64,000 nucleotides of DNA. Source: Flavivirga algicola (GTDB lineage: Bacteria; Bacteroidota; Bacteroidia; Flavobacteriales; Flavobacteriaceae). The notes below the pieces were generated by a model, which was given only the letters and a program-made list of their open reading frames with translations, did not search any database and was not told where the DNA came from. Numbering within the stretch: the first letter of the stretch is position 1; each line of letters begins with the position of its first letter. The stretch lies in assembly GCF_012910715.1 (NCBI RefSeq), contig NZ_JABBHF010000003.1, forward strand, positions 186,001 through 250,000, given 5' to 3'. Made by a program: the position numbers and the translations under genes. Below are positions 28,833 through 36,430 of this stretch, piece by piece.

Positions 28833-29639
28833 TTGAATATAAAAGAAACGGCTTTGATAGTCATGCTGGTTTGTTTTTTTGCATGCACTAATAACAAAGA
28901 GAAAGAAAACAAATCGCCTACCGAGGTTAAGCCTGAGGTAGAACTGAAAGAGCCAACAAAGCCAGAAGAAACGGAACTTTATGAACCTGTCCCTCCAACA
29001 GTTAATCCTAAGGGGCAACATGGTACTCCGAGTGATGCTATTGTATTGTTTAATGGGGAAAATTTAGATAATTGGGAGCATACTAAAGATGGCAGTCCAG
29101 CAAAATGGATTTTAAATAAAGATGGCTCTATGACGGTTAAAGATAAATCTGGAGACATCCAAACGAAGCAGAAGTTTGGTAGTATACAATTGCATCTTGA
29201 ATGGCAATCTTCATCAGAGAAAAGAGCAAGTGGCCAAAATAGAAGTAACAGTGGTGTTTTTCTTCAAGAACGCTATGAAGTGCAGGTTTTGGATAATAAT
29301 GATAACGATACATATGTTAATGGGCAGGTTGGATCTATATACAAGCAATCCATTCCTTTAGTTAAGGCTTCAGTGCCAACTGGAGAATGGAATACCTATG
29401 ATATTATTTATCATGCTCCAGAATTTAATTTGGAAGGTGAAAAAACAAAATCGGCTACCATAACCGTATTGCATAATGGCATTTTAATTCAAGATCATTA
29501 TGAAATAAAAGGGACGACACCATATATTGGTTGGCCTAAAAATAACCCACACGGCAAAGGTTCACTAAAGTTACAAGATCATGGTGATAATAGTGGGGTA
29601 AGTTATAGAAATATTTGGATTCGAGAATTGGAAGATTAA
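28833..29639 (+). CDS. DUF1080 (3-keto-disaccharide hydrolase family) lipoprotein, TTG start
   Basis: The protein (268 residues) consists of a lipoprotein signal (VCFFAC, Cys18), a Glu/Pro/Lys-rich linker of about 50 residues, and one DUF1080 domain from IVLFNGENLDNWEHTKDG to LQDHGDNSGVSYRNIWIREL. A stop codon lies just upstream in frame and the first in-frame ATG (28863) would leave only seven residues before the lipidated Cys. TTG at 28833 is therefore the most sensible start. It should be anchored outside the inner membrane and cleave keto-glycosides, judging from family and neighbours. Confidence 0.85.
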   Translation: MNIKETALIVMLVCFFACTNNKEKENKSPTEVKPEVELKEPTKPEETELYEPVPPTVNPKGQHGTPSDAIVLFNGENLDNWEHTKDGSPAKWILNKDGSMTVKDKSGDIQTKQKFGSIQLHLEWQSSSEKRASGQNRSNSGVFLQERYEVQVLDNNDNDTYVNGQVGSIYKQSIPLVKASVPTGEWNTYDIIYHAPEFNLEGEKTKSATITVLHNGILIQDHYEIKGTTPYIGWPKNNPHGKGSLKLQDHGDNSGVSYRNIWIRELED

Positions 29640-29650
29640 ACACTTAAGTT

Positions 29651-31018
29651 ATGACAAATTTATCAAGACGATCTTTTTTGAAATCGACATCGGTGGCATC
29701 TGCTGGTGTGTTAATAATACCTGGGCTATTAGGTTTTTCACCTAGTAGTAAATTAAATATAGCCGTTGTTGGTGTGGGACATAGAGCGGGTTATAACATG
29801 AGAAAAGTAGCAAAAGGAAATAACATTGTGGCATTATGCGATGTCGATGATAATTTTTTGCAAAAGGCATCTGTTGCATTTCCCAAAGCTAAAACATTTA
29901 AAGATTTTAGAGTCATGCTGGATAAGGTGGCCAATGAAATTGATGCTGTAGTTGTTTCTACGCCCGACCATACGCATTTTCCGGTAACAATGGCAGCCAT
30001 GCAGCTAGGTAAACATGTATTTGTAGAAAAACCATTGGCGCATAATATCTGGGAATTACGAACTTTAAAAAAAGCAGCTAAGTATTATAAAGTCGTATCG
30101 CAAATGGGAAACCAAGGGCACACCACCCATGGTATTCGTCTGGTAAAAGAATGGTATGATGCTGGTGTTTTAGGAGATGTTAAAGAAGTGCATGCATGGC
30201 GTGGTGTTAATACATTTAAACCAGGGTTTTATTTTACTAAGCCAGCTAGTTTTCCACCTCCCAAAAATTCTATTCCTCCCACACTTGATTGGGATTTGTG
30301 GCAGGGTCCAGTAAAAGAAAGGCCTTTTAACAAAGCATACGCTCCAAAATCTTGGCGTGGATTTTACGATTTTGGAAGTGGTCAGCTGGGTGATTGGGCT
30401 TGTCATACCATAGATGCCCCTTATTGGGCATTAGATTTGGGGCAGCCTACCAAAGTTAAGGGGGAAATACCAGAAGGTAGTTTTAACGACCGGAACTTTA
30501 TGCCAGATTCTTCTGTGGTTACCTATAAATTTCCCAAACGCGGAAAAAAACCTCCTGTTACTTTAAAATGGCATGAAGGCTTTAGTGCTCCTGATATTGA
30601 AATAAGACCAGAATGGGGTGTTAGTAAATTGCCTGCGAATGGAGGTATGATTATGATTGGAAGTAAAAACACGCTTATTACAGGAGCAAGACCAGAAAAA
30701 CCAAAGTTACTCGTTCCTGAAGAGGAATGGCAAGCATTTTTGGCAAATGCTCCCGATCAAACTATTCCTAGAATTGAAGAAAATAATCCGCATAAAGAAT
30801 GGATTGATGCCATAAAAAATGATACATTGCCAGGGGCTAGTTTTGATTATGCAGCAGATTTGACCGAAATGGCTCTTGTTGGAGTTCTTGCTCAACGTTT
30901 TGGTGGTACGATAAAATATGACGCTAAAAAAATGAAGATAAAAAATCGTAAAGAATTAAATGCATATATCAAAGAGCCAGTAAGAGAAGGGTGGGCTTAC
31001 GGAGAGAATCTTTGGTAA
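29651..31018 (+). CDS. Gfo/Idh/MocA-family oxidoreductase with Tat signal
   Basis: The 455-residue protein has a Tat signal (SRRSFLKSTSVASAGV), a Rossmann domain (LNIAVVGVGHRAGYN) and the canonical EKP motif (HVFVEKPLAHN). A long C-terminal domain includes FYDFGSGQLGDWACHTIDAP, resembling the larger exported members. It ends the six-gene operon, 11 nt after the DUF1080 gene, and ends with REGWAYGENLW. It is a likely periplasmic glycoside C3 oxidase or its reverse. No intrinsic terminator is apparent after it. Confidence 0.88.
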   Translation: MTNLSRRSFLKSTSVASAGVLIIPGLLGFSPSSKLNIAVVGVGHRAGYNMRKVAKGNNIVALCDVDDNFLQKASVAFPKAKTFKDFRVMLDKVANEIDAVVVSTPDHTHFPVTMAAMQLGKHVFVEKPLAHNIWELRTLKKAAKYYKVVSQMGNQGHTTHGIRLVKEWYDAGVLGDVKEVHAWRGVNTFKPGFYFTKPASFPPPKNSIPPTLDWDLWQGPVKERPFNKAYAPKSWRGFYDFGSGQLGDWACHTIDAPYWALDLGQPTKVKGEIPEGSFNDRNFMPDSSVVTYKFPKRGKKPPVTLKWHEGFSAPDIEIRPEWGVSKLPANGGMIMIGSKNTLITGARPEKPKLLVPEEEWQAFLANAPDQTIPRIEENNPHKEWIDAIKNDTLPGASFDYAADLTEMALVGVLAQRFGGTIKYDAKKMKIKNRKELNAYIKEPVREGWAYGENLW

Positions 31019-31100
31019 AGAGCAATAAGAAAAGTTGCTTTTCTTTAAATGACTATAATTCAAAATTTTAGAACTGTGGTCGTTTTTTAATTAGTATTTA

Positions 31101-31108
31101 TACTTTTG
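31101..31108 (+). promoter_or_regulatory. Promoter -7 element of the arginine/proline operon
   Basis: TACTTTTG is an exact match to the Bacteroidetes -7 consensus TAnnTTTG. It lies 134 bp upstream of the first arginine leader peptide. The -33 element (TTTG-like) is poorly conserved, so the call rests on the -7 match and position. Confidence 0.55.
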
Positions 31109-31241
31109 TAGCTTCAAAAAGAAGTACTAAAAACTGAATATTTAAAAACAAAATCATTGTTATTCTAGGAAATTAATAATTTTTAGCAAATAGTTATTCT
31201 TTTTTGCTGGGTTTTTAAAAATAAAATTCTAGCTTTACCAC
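31109..31241 (+). other. Leader RNA segment upstream of the first arg leader peptide
   Basis: These 133 bases are AT-rich. They can form AGCAAA...TTTGCT (around 31180-31217) followed by GGGTTTTT, possibly an extra regulatory hairpin. No open frame is seen. Confidence 0.3.
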
Positions 31242-31316
31242 ATGAAAAATTTAAAAAGTAAAATACGTTACTCTGTTCCCGGTTTGCCCGCACGACGTCG
31301 CCGTCGTTGCATCTAG
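31242..31316 (+). CDS. Arginine leader peptide 1
   Basis: The frame has 25 codons including the stop at 31314-31316. The peptide starts MKNLKSKIRYSVPG and ends LPARRRRRCI, with five consecutive Arg codons (CGA CGT CGC CGT CGT at 31292-31306). It precedes an operon of arginine and proline genes and is embedded in a nested terminator, the hallmark of ribosome-mediated attenuation. The segment GGTTTGC (31281-31287) just before the Arg run pairs with GCAAACC after the stop. A ribosome stalled on Arg codons would cover it and block the terminator. The codon run is seen; the mechanism is inferred. Confidence 0.88.
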   Translation: MKNLKSKIRYSVPGLPARRRRRCI

Positions 31317-31357
31317 TCTTTATTTCCGCAAACCTAAAACGTAATTTTAATTTTTTT
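31260..31357 (+). terminator. Nested attenuator terminator overlapping arg leader peptide 1
   Basis: Three helices nest. The outer is AAAATACGTT (31260-31269) with AACGTAATTTT (31338-31348, one bulge). The middle is GGTTTGC (31281-31287) with GCAAACC (31328-31334), a perfect 7-bp helix. The inner is ACGACG (31292-31297) with CGTCGT (31302-31307) within the Arg codons. A run of seven T (31351-31357) follows. Termination is inferred from the T run. Confidence 0.7.
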
Positions 31358-31424
31358 CATAGTGTCCAAAACATATTTCATAGCATTTCAAAATTTAGTT
31401 AATTTCTTAGTTAACACATATATT

Positions 31425-31454
31425 ATGCGCCGTATTTTTCCGCGTCGCCCGTAA
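31425..31454 (+). CDS. Arginine leader peptide 2
   Basis: A ten-codon frame reads MRRIFPRRP then TAA, with four Arg among nine residues. It lies 109 nt after leader 1 and 86 nt before the first structural gene. Right at its end is a small stem, CGCCC (31446-31450) / GGGTG (31455-31459), before a T-rich stretch. The high Arg content so close to leader 1 suggests a second attenuation or stalling site. The frame is very short, so chance remains possible. Confidence 0.55.
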   Translation: MRRIFPRRP

Positions 31455-31539
31455 GGGTGTACTTCTATTTTTGAACTAGGTGAGTCCAGTTCAGCAATCA
31501 AAAAAAGGTTAAAGTTCAAATTAAAATAGATCCAAATAA

Positions 31540-32157
31540 ATGGAGATTGTAATTGCTAATAAATCACATACTAAGTACGCAGAAATTATTTGCGAAACTA
31601 TTGCAGAGTCAGCAAAAGTTAGAGGGACGGGTATTGCCAAACGTACACCAGAATATATCTCAACAAAAATAGAGAATGGTAATGCTGTTATAGCTTTAGA
31701 TGGTGACATATTTGCTGGTTTTTGCTATATAGAACTTTGGGGACACGGCAAGTTTGTTGCTAACTCAGGTTTAATTGTACATCCCGATTATAGAGGCAAA
31801 GGCTTGGCAAAAAAGATAAAACACAAAGTTTTTAAGCATTCGAGAACGAAGTTTCCAGATGCTAAAGTATTTAGTATCACAACGGGTTTGGCTGTTATGA
31901 AATTAAATAGTGATTTGGGGTATAAGCCCGTAACGTTTTCAGAATTGACAGACGATCAAACATTTTGGGACGGTTGTCAAACCTGTCAGAATTATGATGT
32001 TTTAACACGTACAAATCGTAAAATGTGTTTGTGTACAGGTATGTTGTATGATGCAAAAGCAAACGAAAAAGTAGAGTCAAAAAAAATAAAAGAAAAGGTT
32101 TTTAAAAGATTAAAGCATATTAAAGAAACCATGTTTTTAAAAAAAGATAAAAAATGA
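31540..32157 (+). CDS. GNAT acyltransferase, probable N-acylglutamate synthase
   Basis: The 205-residue protein has a GNAT fold with the acyl-CoA loop VHPDYRGKGLAKKIK (about residues 82-96). A distinctive C-terminal region has four cysteines, CQTCQNYD and KMCLCTG. As first gene of the arginine operon, overlapping argG by 4 nt, it most likely acylates glutamate (acetyl or succinyl), replacing classical ArgA/ArgJ, neither of which is present. A related Bacteroides protein has, as I recall, been assigned this role by mutant fitness data. The Cys group may bind metal. Confidence 0.82.
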   Translation: MEIVIANKSHTKYAEIICETIAESAKVRGTGIAKRTPEYISTKIENGNAVIALDGDIFAGFCYIELWGHGKFVANSGLIVHPDYRGKGLAKKIKHKVFKHSRTKFPDAKVFSITTGLAVMKLNSDLGYKPVTFSELTDDQTFWDGCQTCQNYDVLTRTNRKMCLCTGMLYDAKANEKVESKKIKEKVFKRLKHIKETMFLKKDKK

Positions 32158-33329
32158 AGAAATTAGTAATAGCATATAGTGGCGGATTAGATACATCTTA
32201 TTGTGCGGTTAGCTTATCTAAAACACACGAAGTACATGCGGTGAGTGTGAACACAGGAGGGTTTACAAAAGAAGAAATTGAGCATATTGAAAGCAATGCC
32301 TATAAAATGGGGGTCGCTACTTATAAAAATATAGATGCCGTAGCCACATTTTATCAAAAAGTAGTAAAGTATTTGATTTTTGGTAATGTTTTAAAAAATA
32401 ACACGTATCCGCTATCTGTAAGTGCAGAACGAATTATACAGGCTATCGAAATTGTAGAGTACGCAAAAAGTATAGGGGCAGGATATATTGCCCATGGTAG
32501 TACAGGAGCAGGAAATGATCAGGTGAGGTTTGATATGATTTTTCAAACATTGGCTCCAGAAATTGAGATTATTACGCCTATTAGAGATGAAAAATTAACA
32601 AGACAAGAAGAAATAGATTATTTAAAATCTAATGGTATTGATATGTCTTGGGAAAAAGCACAATATTCAATAAACAAAGGGCTTTGGGGAACGAGTGTTG
32701 GAGGTTCTGAAACGTTGACATCCGAAAAACCATTGCCTAGTGAGGCTTATCCATCGCAATTGGAAAAAGAAGGAGAGGAAAAAGTAACCCTCACATTTAA
32801 AAATGGTGAATTTATAGCATTGAATGGTAAAGAAAATACTTCAGAGGTTAATATTGAATTATTAAACGATATCGCTTCAGGTTATGCTATAGGAAGAGAT
32901 ATTCATGTAGGCGATACCATTGTTGGTATAAAAGGTCGTGTTGGTTTTGAAGCTGCCGCCGCTTTAATTACGGTAAAGGCACACCATTTATTGGAAAAGC
33001 ATACGCTCACCAAATGGCAGCTTCAACATAAAGAATACTTATCGAGCTTTTATGGCATGCATTTGCATGAAGGTCAGTATTTAGACCCTGTGATGAGAAA
33101 TATAGAAGCCTTTTTAGAAAGTAGTCAAGAAAAAGTAAGTGGTGATGTTATAGTCACTTTAAAACCCTATCATTTTTCATTAGATGGTATCGTATCCGAA
33201 CATGATTTAATGAACGCGAAATTTGGAAGCTACGGAGAGATCAATAAAGGATGGACCGCAGATGAAGCCAAAGGATTTATTAAAATTATTGGAAATCAAA
33301 ATAAAATATATCAACAAGTAAACTCATAA
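32154..33329 (+). CDS. argG: Argininosuccinate synthase
   Basis: It joins citrulline and aspartate with ATP to form argininosuccinate. The 391-residue protein has the PP-loop YSGGLDTSYCAVSL at its N-terminus and the family motif HGSTGAGNDQVRFD (around 117-130), which contacts citrulline and aspartate. TSVGGSETL and the C-terminal oligomerisation region follow. The start overlaps the GNAT gene (ATGA), implying coupled translation. Length suits the Bacteroidetes type. Confidence 0.97.
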   Translation: MKKLVIAYSGGLDTSYCAVSLSKTHEVHAVSVNTGGFTKEEIEHIESNAYKMGVATYKNIDAVATFYQKVVKYLIFGNVLKNNTYPLSVSAERIIQAIEIVEYAKSIGAGYIAHGSTGAGNDQVRFDMIFQTLAPEIEIITPIRDEKLTRQEEIDYLKSNGIDMSWEKAQYSINKGLWGTSVGGSETLTSEKPLPSEAYPSQLEKEGEEKVTLTFKNGEFIALNGKENTSEVNIELLNDIASGYAIGRDIHVGDTIVGIKGRVGFEAAAALITVKAHHLLEKHTLTKWQLQHKEYLSSFYGMHLHEGQYLDPVMRNIEAFLESSQEKVSGDVIVTLKPYHFSLDGIVSEHDLMNAKFGSYGEINKGWTADEAKGFIKIIGNQNKIYQQVNS

Positions 33330-33332
33330 GTT

Positions 33333-34310
33333 ATGATTGAAGTTGGCATTATAGGAGGCGCTGGTTATACAGCAGGAGAATTGGTTAGGTTATTAGTATC
33401 GCATCCAAAAACAAATATTAATTTTGTGTTCAGTACATCCAATGCTGGTAATAAAATTAGTCATATCCATCAAGATTTAGTGGGCTCTTTAGATTTGAAA
33501 TTCACAGATACCATTAACCCAGATGTCGATGTGTTATTTCTATGTTTAGGTCATGGTAATTCAGTAAAGTTTTTAGAGAACAATAGGTTTTCAGAGAAAA
33601 CTAAGATTATTGATTTAGGAAATGATTTTAGGTTGGAAAAAGATAAGATTTTTGATGGTAAGAACTTTGTATACGGTTTGCCAGAATTGCAAAAAGAAGC
33701 TGTTAAATCCGCTAGTTATATTGCCAATCCAGGCTGTTTTGCAACAGCTATTCAATTAGGATTACTGCCATTAGCTGAAAACAATTTATTAAACAGCGAT
33801 GTGCATATCAATGCTGTAACAGGTGCTACAGGAGCAGGTACGTCATTATCTGCAACGACGCATTATACATGGAGAGATAATAATTTTTCATATTACAAAC
33901 CCTTTACACATCAGCATTTAGGAGAAATTAACCAGTCTGTAAAACAATTGCAAAATGATTTTTCATCAGAGATTTTATTTATGCCAAACAGAGGGAATTT
34001 TTCAAGAGGTATTTTTGCGACACTTTATACAGATTTTGAAGGTACTGTAGAAGAAGCCATCACTATTTATAAAGACTTTTATAAAGATGCCAAGTTTACA
34101 TTTATTTCAGATAAAACCATTCATTTAAAACAAGTAGTTAATACTAATAAATGTATTATACATTTGCATAAACACAATGATAAATTATTGATTACAAGTG
34201 TGATTGATAACTTGTTAAAAGGCGCTTCGGGCCAAGCTATTCAAAATATGAATTTAATGTTTGGGTTAGAGGAGACAGAGGGATTACAATTAAAAGCTAC
34301 CTACTTTTAA
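33333..34310 (+). CDS. argC: N-acyl-gamma-glutamyl-phosphate reductase
   Basis: It reduces N-acyl-glutamyl phosphate to the semialdehyde with NADPH. The 325-residue protein starts with the Rossmann motif IGGAGYTAGELVRLL. The catalytic Cys lies in YIANPGCFATAIQLGLLPL, the ArgC signature, and the active-site loop around PFTHQHLGEINQ contains the conserved His. It follows argG by 3 nt. A REP-like hairpin pair occupies the 116-nt gap before proC. Confidence 0.96.
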   Translation: MIEVGIIGGAGYTAGELVRLLVSHPKTNINFVFSTSNAGNKISHIHQDLVGSLDLKFTDTINPDVDVLFLCLGHGNSVKFLENNRFSEKTKIIDLGNDFRLEKDKIFDGKNFVYGLPELQKEAVKSASYIANPGCFATAIQLGLLPLAENNLLNSDVHINAVTGATGAGTSLSATTHYTWRDNNFSYYKPFTHQHLGEINQSVKQLQNDFSSEILFMPNRGNFSRGIFATLYTDFEGTVEEAITIYKDFYKDAKFTFISDKTIHLKQVVNTNKCIIHLHKHNDKLLITSVIDNLLKGASGQAIQNMNLMFGLEETEGLQLKATYF

Positions 34311-34318
34311 TTAATACC

Positions 34319-34415
34319 TTTTTCATTTCCGCGGTTTATGCTGGACTCATTTCAGTAAGGCGGAAATCTTAAGGAATATTGATAAATAGATTTCCGCCTT
34401 CGCGGAAATGAAAAA
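34319..34415. repeat. REP-like inverted repeats between argC and proC
   Basis: The outer arms TTTTTCATTTCCGCG (34319-34333) and CGCGGAAATGAAAAA (34401-34415) pair perfectly, as do AAGGCGGAAATCT (34357-34369) and AGATTTCCGCCTT (34388-34400). The right copy folds as TTTCCGC/GCGGAAA, a compensated version of the TTCCTGC/GCAGGAA hairpin found elsewhere in the window. The left copy carries about 23 extra bases in its loop. Confidence 0.85.
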
Positions 34416-34426
34416 AAGAGAATAAA

Positions 34427-35221
34427 ATGAAAATAGCCATAATAGGAACCGGAAACTTAGGAAGTGCAATCGCTAAAGGACTTATAAAAAATAAGTCATT
34501 TACGTCGTTGTATTTAAGTGATAAAAACACATCGGCAGTAAAAGCTTTTGAAGAAGAACCTTATGTTACGATTACAAGTGACAATGTTGAGGCGGTTGAA
34601 GCATCCGATATTGTCATTTTTGCATTGCAACCCCGACATGTAGAAGGTGTTTTAAAAAGTGTTGCACCAAGTATAAACGCTAATCATATTATACTTTCGG
34701 TAGCTGCTGGTTTCGAGATTTCCAGAATAGAAAATATTATTGGGAATGATAAAAACATTATTCGTGTTATGCCAAATACGGCTATATCGATAGGAAAATC
34801 CATGACATGTCTTTCTGCGAACGATAAAGGCCAGGAAAAAATTGAATTGGCAAAAGATATTTTTAATCAGTTGGGAGTTACCATGGTTATTCCAGAAGAA
34901 CAACTACAGGCCGCAACAGTTATTTGTGCCAGTGGTATAGCGTTTTGGATGCGTTTGGTACGTGCCACGACCCAAGGAGCCATTCAATTAGGTTTTGAAG
35001 CACATGAAGCGCATGAATTGGCTGTTCAGACTTGTTTTGGTTCGGCCAGTTTATTAATTGAATCGGGAAGGCACCCCGAACAGGAGATTGACCGTGTAAC
35101 AACACCTAGCGGATGTACTATTGAAGGACTGAATGCTATGGAACATCAAGGTTTGAGCTCCGCTTTAATACAAGGTATTGTGTCCTCATTCGAAAAAATT
35201 AACCAAATTAAAAAGAATTAA
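34427..35221 (+). CDS. proC: Pyrroline-5-carboxylate reductase
   Basis: It carries out the last step of proline synthesis, reducing pyrroline-5-carboxylate with NAD(P)H. The 264-residue protein has the Rossmann motif IIGTGNLGSAIAKG and the C-terminal ProC signature region VTTPSGCTIEGLNAMEHQGL. It lies in the arginine operon between argC and argD. The stop codon is separated from the argD start by 1 nt. Confidence 0.95.
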   Translation: MKIAIIGTGNLGSAIAKGLIKNKSFTSLYLSDKNTSAVKAFEEEPYVTITSDNVEAVEASDIVIFALQPRHVEGVLKSVAPSINANHIILSVAAGFEISRIENIIGNDKNIIRVMPNTAISIGKSMTCLSANDKGQEKIELAKDIFNQLGVTMVIPEEQLQAATVICASGIAFWMRLVRATTQGAIQLGFEAHEAHELAVQTCFGSASLLIESGRHPEQEIDRVTTPSGCTIEGLNAMEHQGLSSALIQGIVSSFEKINQIKKN

Positions 35222-35222
35222 A

Positions 35223-36368
35223 ATGCCATTATTTGACGTTTACCCATTATACAATGTCACTCCTGTTTCAGGAAAGGACATTCTCGTTTATGATAACGAG
35301 GGCAGCGAATATTTGGATCTTTATGGCGGGCATGCCGTTATTTCTATAGGTCATGCACATCCAAATTATGTTGAAGCCATTACCAATCAGGTTAATGCAT
35401 TGGGGTTTTATTCCAATGCGATTCAAAACCCTTTGCAAAAACAACTAGCAGATAAAATTGAAGTATTATCTGGATGTAAGGATTATGAGTTGTTTTTATG
35501 TAATTCGGGAGCAGAAGCCAACGAAAATGCTTTAAAATTAGCTTCATTTAAAACAGGAAAGAAGCGTGTTGTAGCGTTTAGTAATGGGTTTCATGGACGT
35601 ACATCGGCGGCCGTGGCAGCAACCGATAATCAAAATATTATTGCACCAATAAATGCACAACAAGCTGTAACCATTTTACCTTTAAATGATATTGAAGGTG
35701 TTAAAAAAGAATTGGAAAAAGGAGATGTTTGTGCCGTCATTGTAGAGTTTATACAAGGTGTTGGTGGTTTAGATCAAGGTACAGCGGCATTTTTCGAGCA
35801 AGTCGATGCACTTTGTAAAGCCAATAATACCATGTTTATTGCTGATGAAATTCAGTGTGGTTATGGGCGTTCAGGCAAGTTTTTTTCGTTTCAACATTAC
35901 AACGTTACACCAGATATTATCTCCATGGCAAAAGGTATGGGAAATGGGTTTCCAATAGGTGGGATTTTAATTCATCCAGCTATCGAAGCTAAATTTGGTA
36001 TGTTAGGAACAACTTTTGGTGGGAACCATTTGGCATGTGCAGCAGGTTTAGCGGTTTTAAATACCATTGAAGAAGAAAATCTTATTGAAAATACGAATAA
36101 CATTTCGGAGTATTTTATTGAAAAAGCAAAAACCATTCCGCAGATAAAAAATATAAAAGGAAGAGGTTTGATGCTAGGTTTAGAATTCGATTTTGAAGTT
36201 GGAGACTTGCGCAAAGCATTAATATATAATCATAAAATATTTACTGGTGGCGCATCCAATAAAAAGTTGTTAAGAATATTACCGCCATTAACGATTAAAA
36301 AAGAGCACGTAGATCAATTTTTTATAGCATTGGCTAAAGTGTTGAAAGAAGTTGAAGCGTCTGTATAA
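35223..36368 (+). CDS. argD: N-acylornithine aminotransferase
   Basis: This class III PLP aminotransferase converts N-acyl-glutamate semialdehyde to N-acylornithine and could also act as ornithine aminotransferase. The start at 35223 (MPLFDVYPLYNVTP) is chosen over an in-frame ATG at 35178 inside proC, because it follows the proC stop and begins at the family's normal N-terminus, giving 381 residues. FLCNSGAEANENALKLA binds PLP phosphate, and the Lys lies in ISMAKGMGNGFPIGG. Confidence 0.93.
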   Translation: MPLFDVYPLYNVTPVSGKDILVYDNEGSEYLDLYGGHAVISIGHAHPNYVEAITNQVNALGFYSNAIQNPLQKQLADKIEVLSGCKDYELFLCNSGAEANENALKLASFKTGKKRVVAFSNGFHGRTSAAVAATDNQNIIAPINAQQAVTILPLNDIEGVKKELEKGDVCAVIVEFIQGVGGLDQGTAAFFEQVDALCKANNTMFIADEIQCGYGRSGKFFSFQHYNVTPDIISMAKGMGNGFPIGGILIHPAIEAKFGMLGTTFGGNHLACAAGLAVLNTIEEENLIENTNNISEYFIEKAKTIPQIKNIKGRGLMLGLEFDFEVGDLRKALIYNHKIFTGGASNKKLLRILPPLTIKKEHVDQFFIALAKVLKEVEASV

Positions 36369-36430
36369 AGAAGTAGAATTAATACTGAACTCGTATACTG
36401 AACATACTGGAAAAACCGAATACTAAAAAA

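Noticed and set aside
31472-31493. Hairpin TGAACT...AGTTCA after arg leader 2, considered as a second terminator
   Set aside because: It is followed by an A run, not a T run, on the plus strand, so it does not fit an intrinsic terminator in the operon's direction; the stem also has a mismatch.
35178-35222. Upstream ATG for argD inside proC
   Set aside because: It would add 15 residues not expected in the family; the ATG right after the proC stop is the better start.
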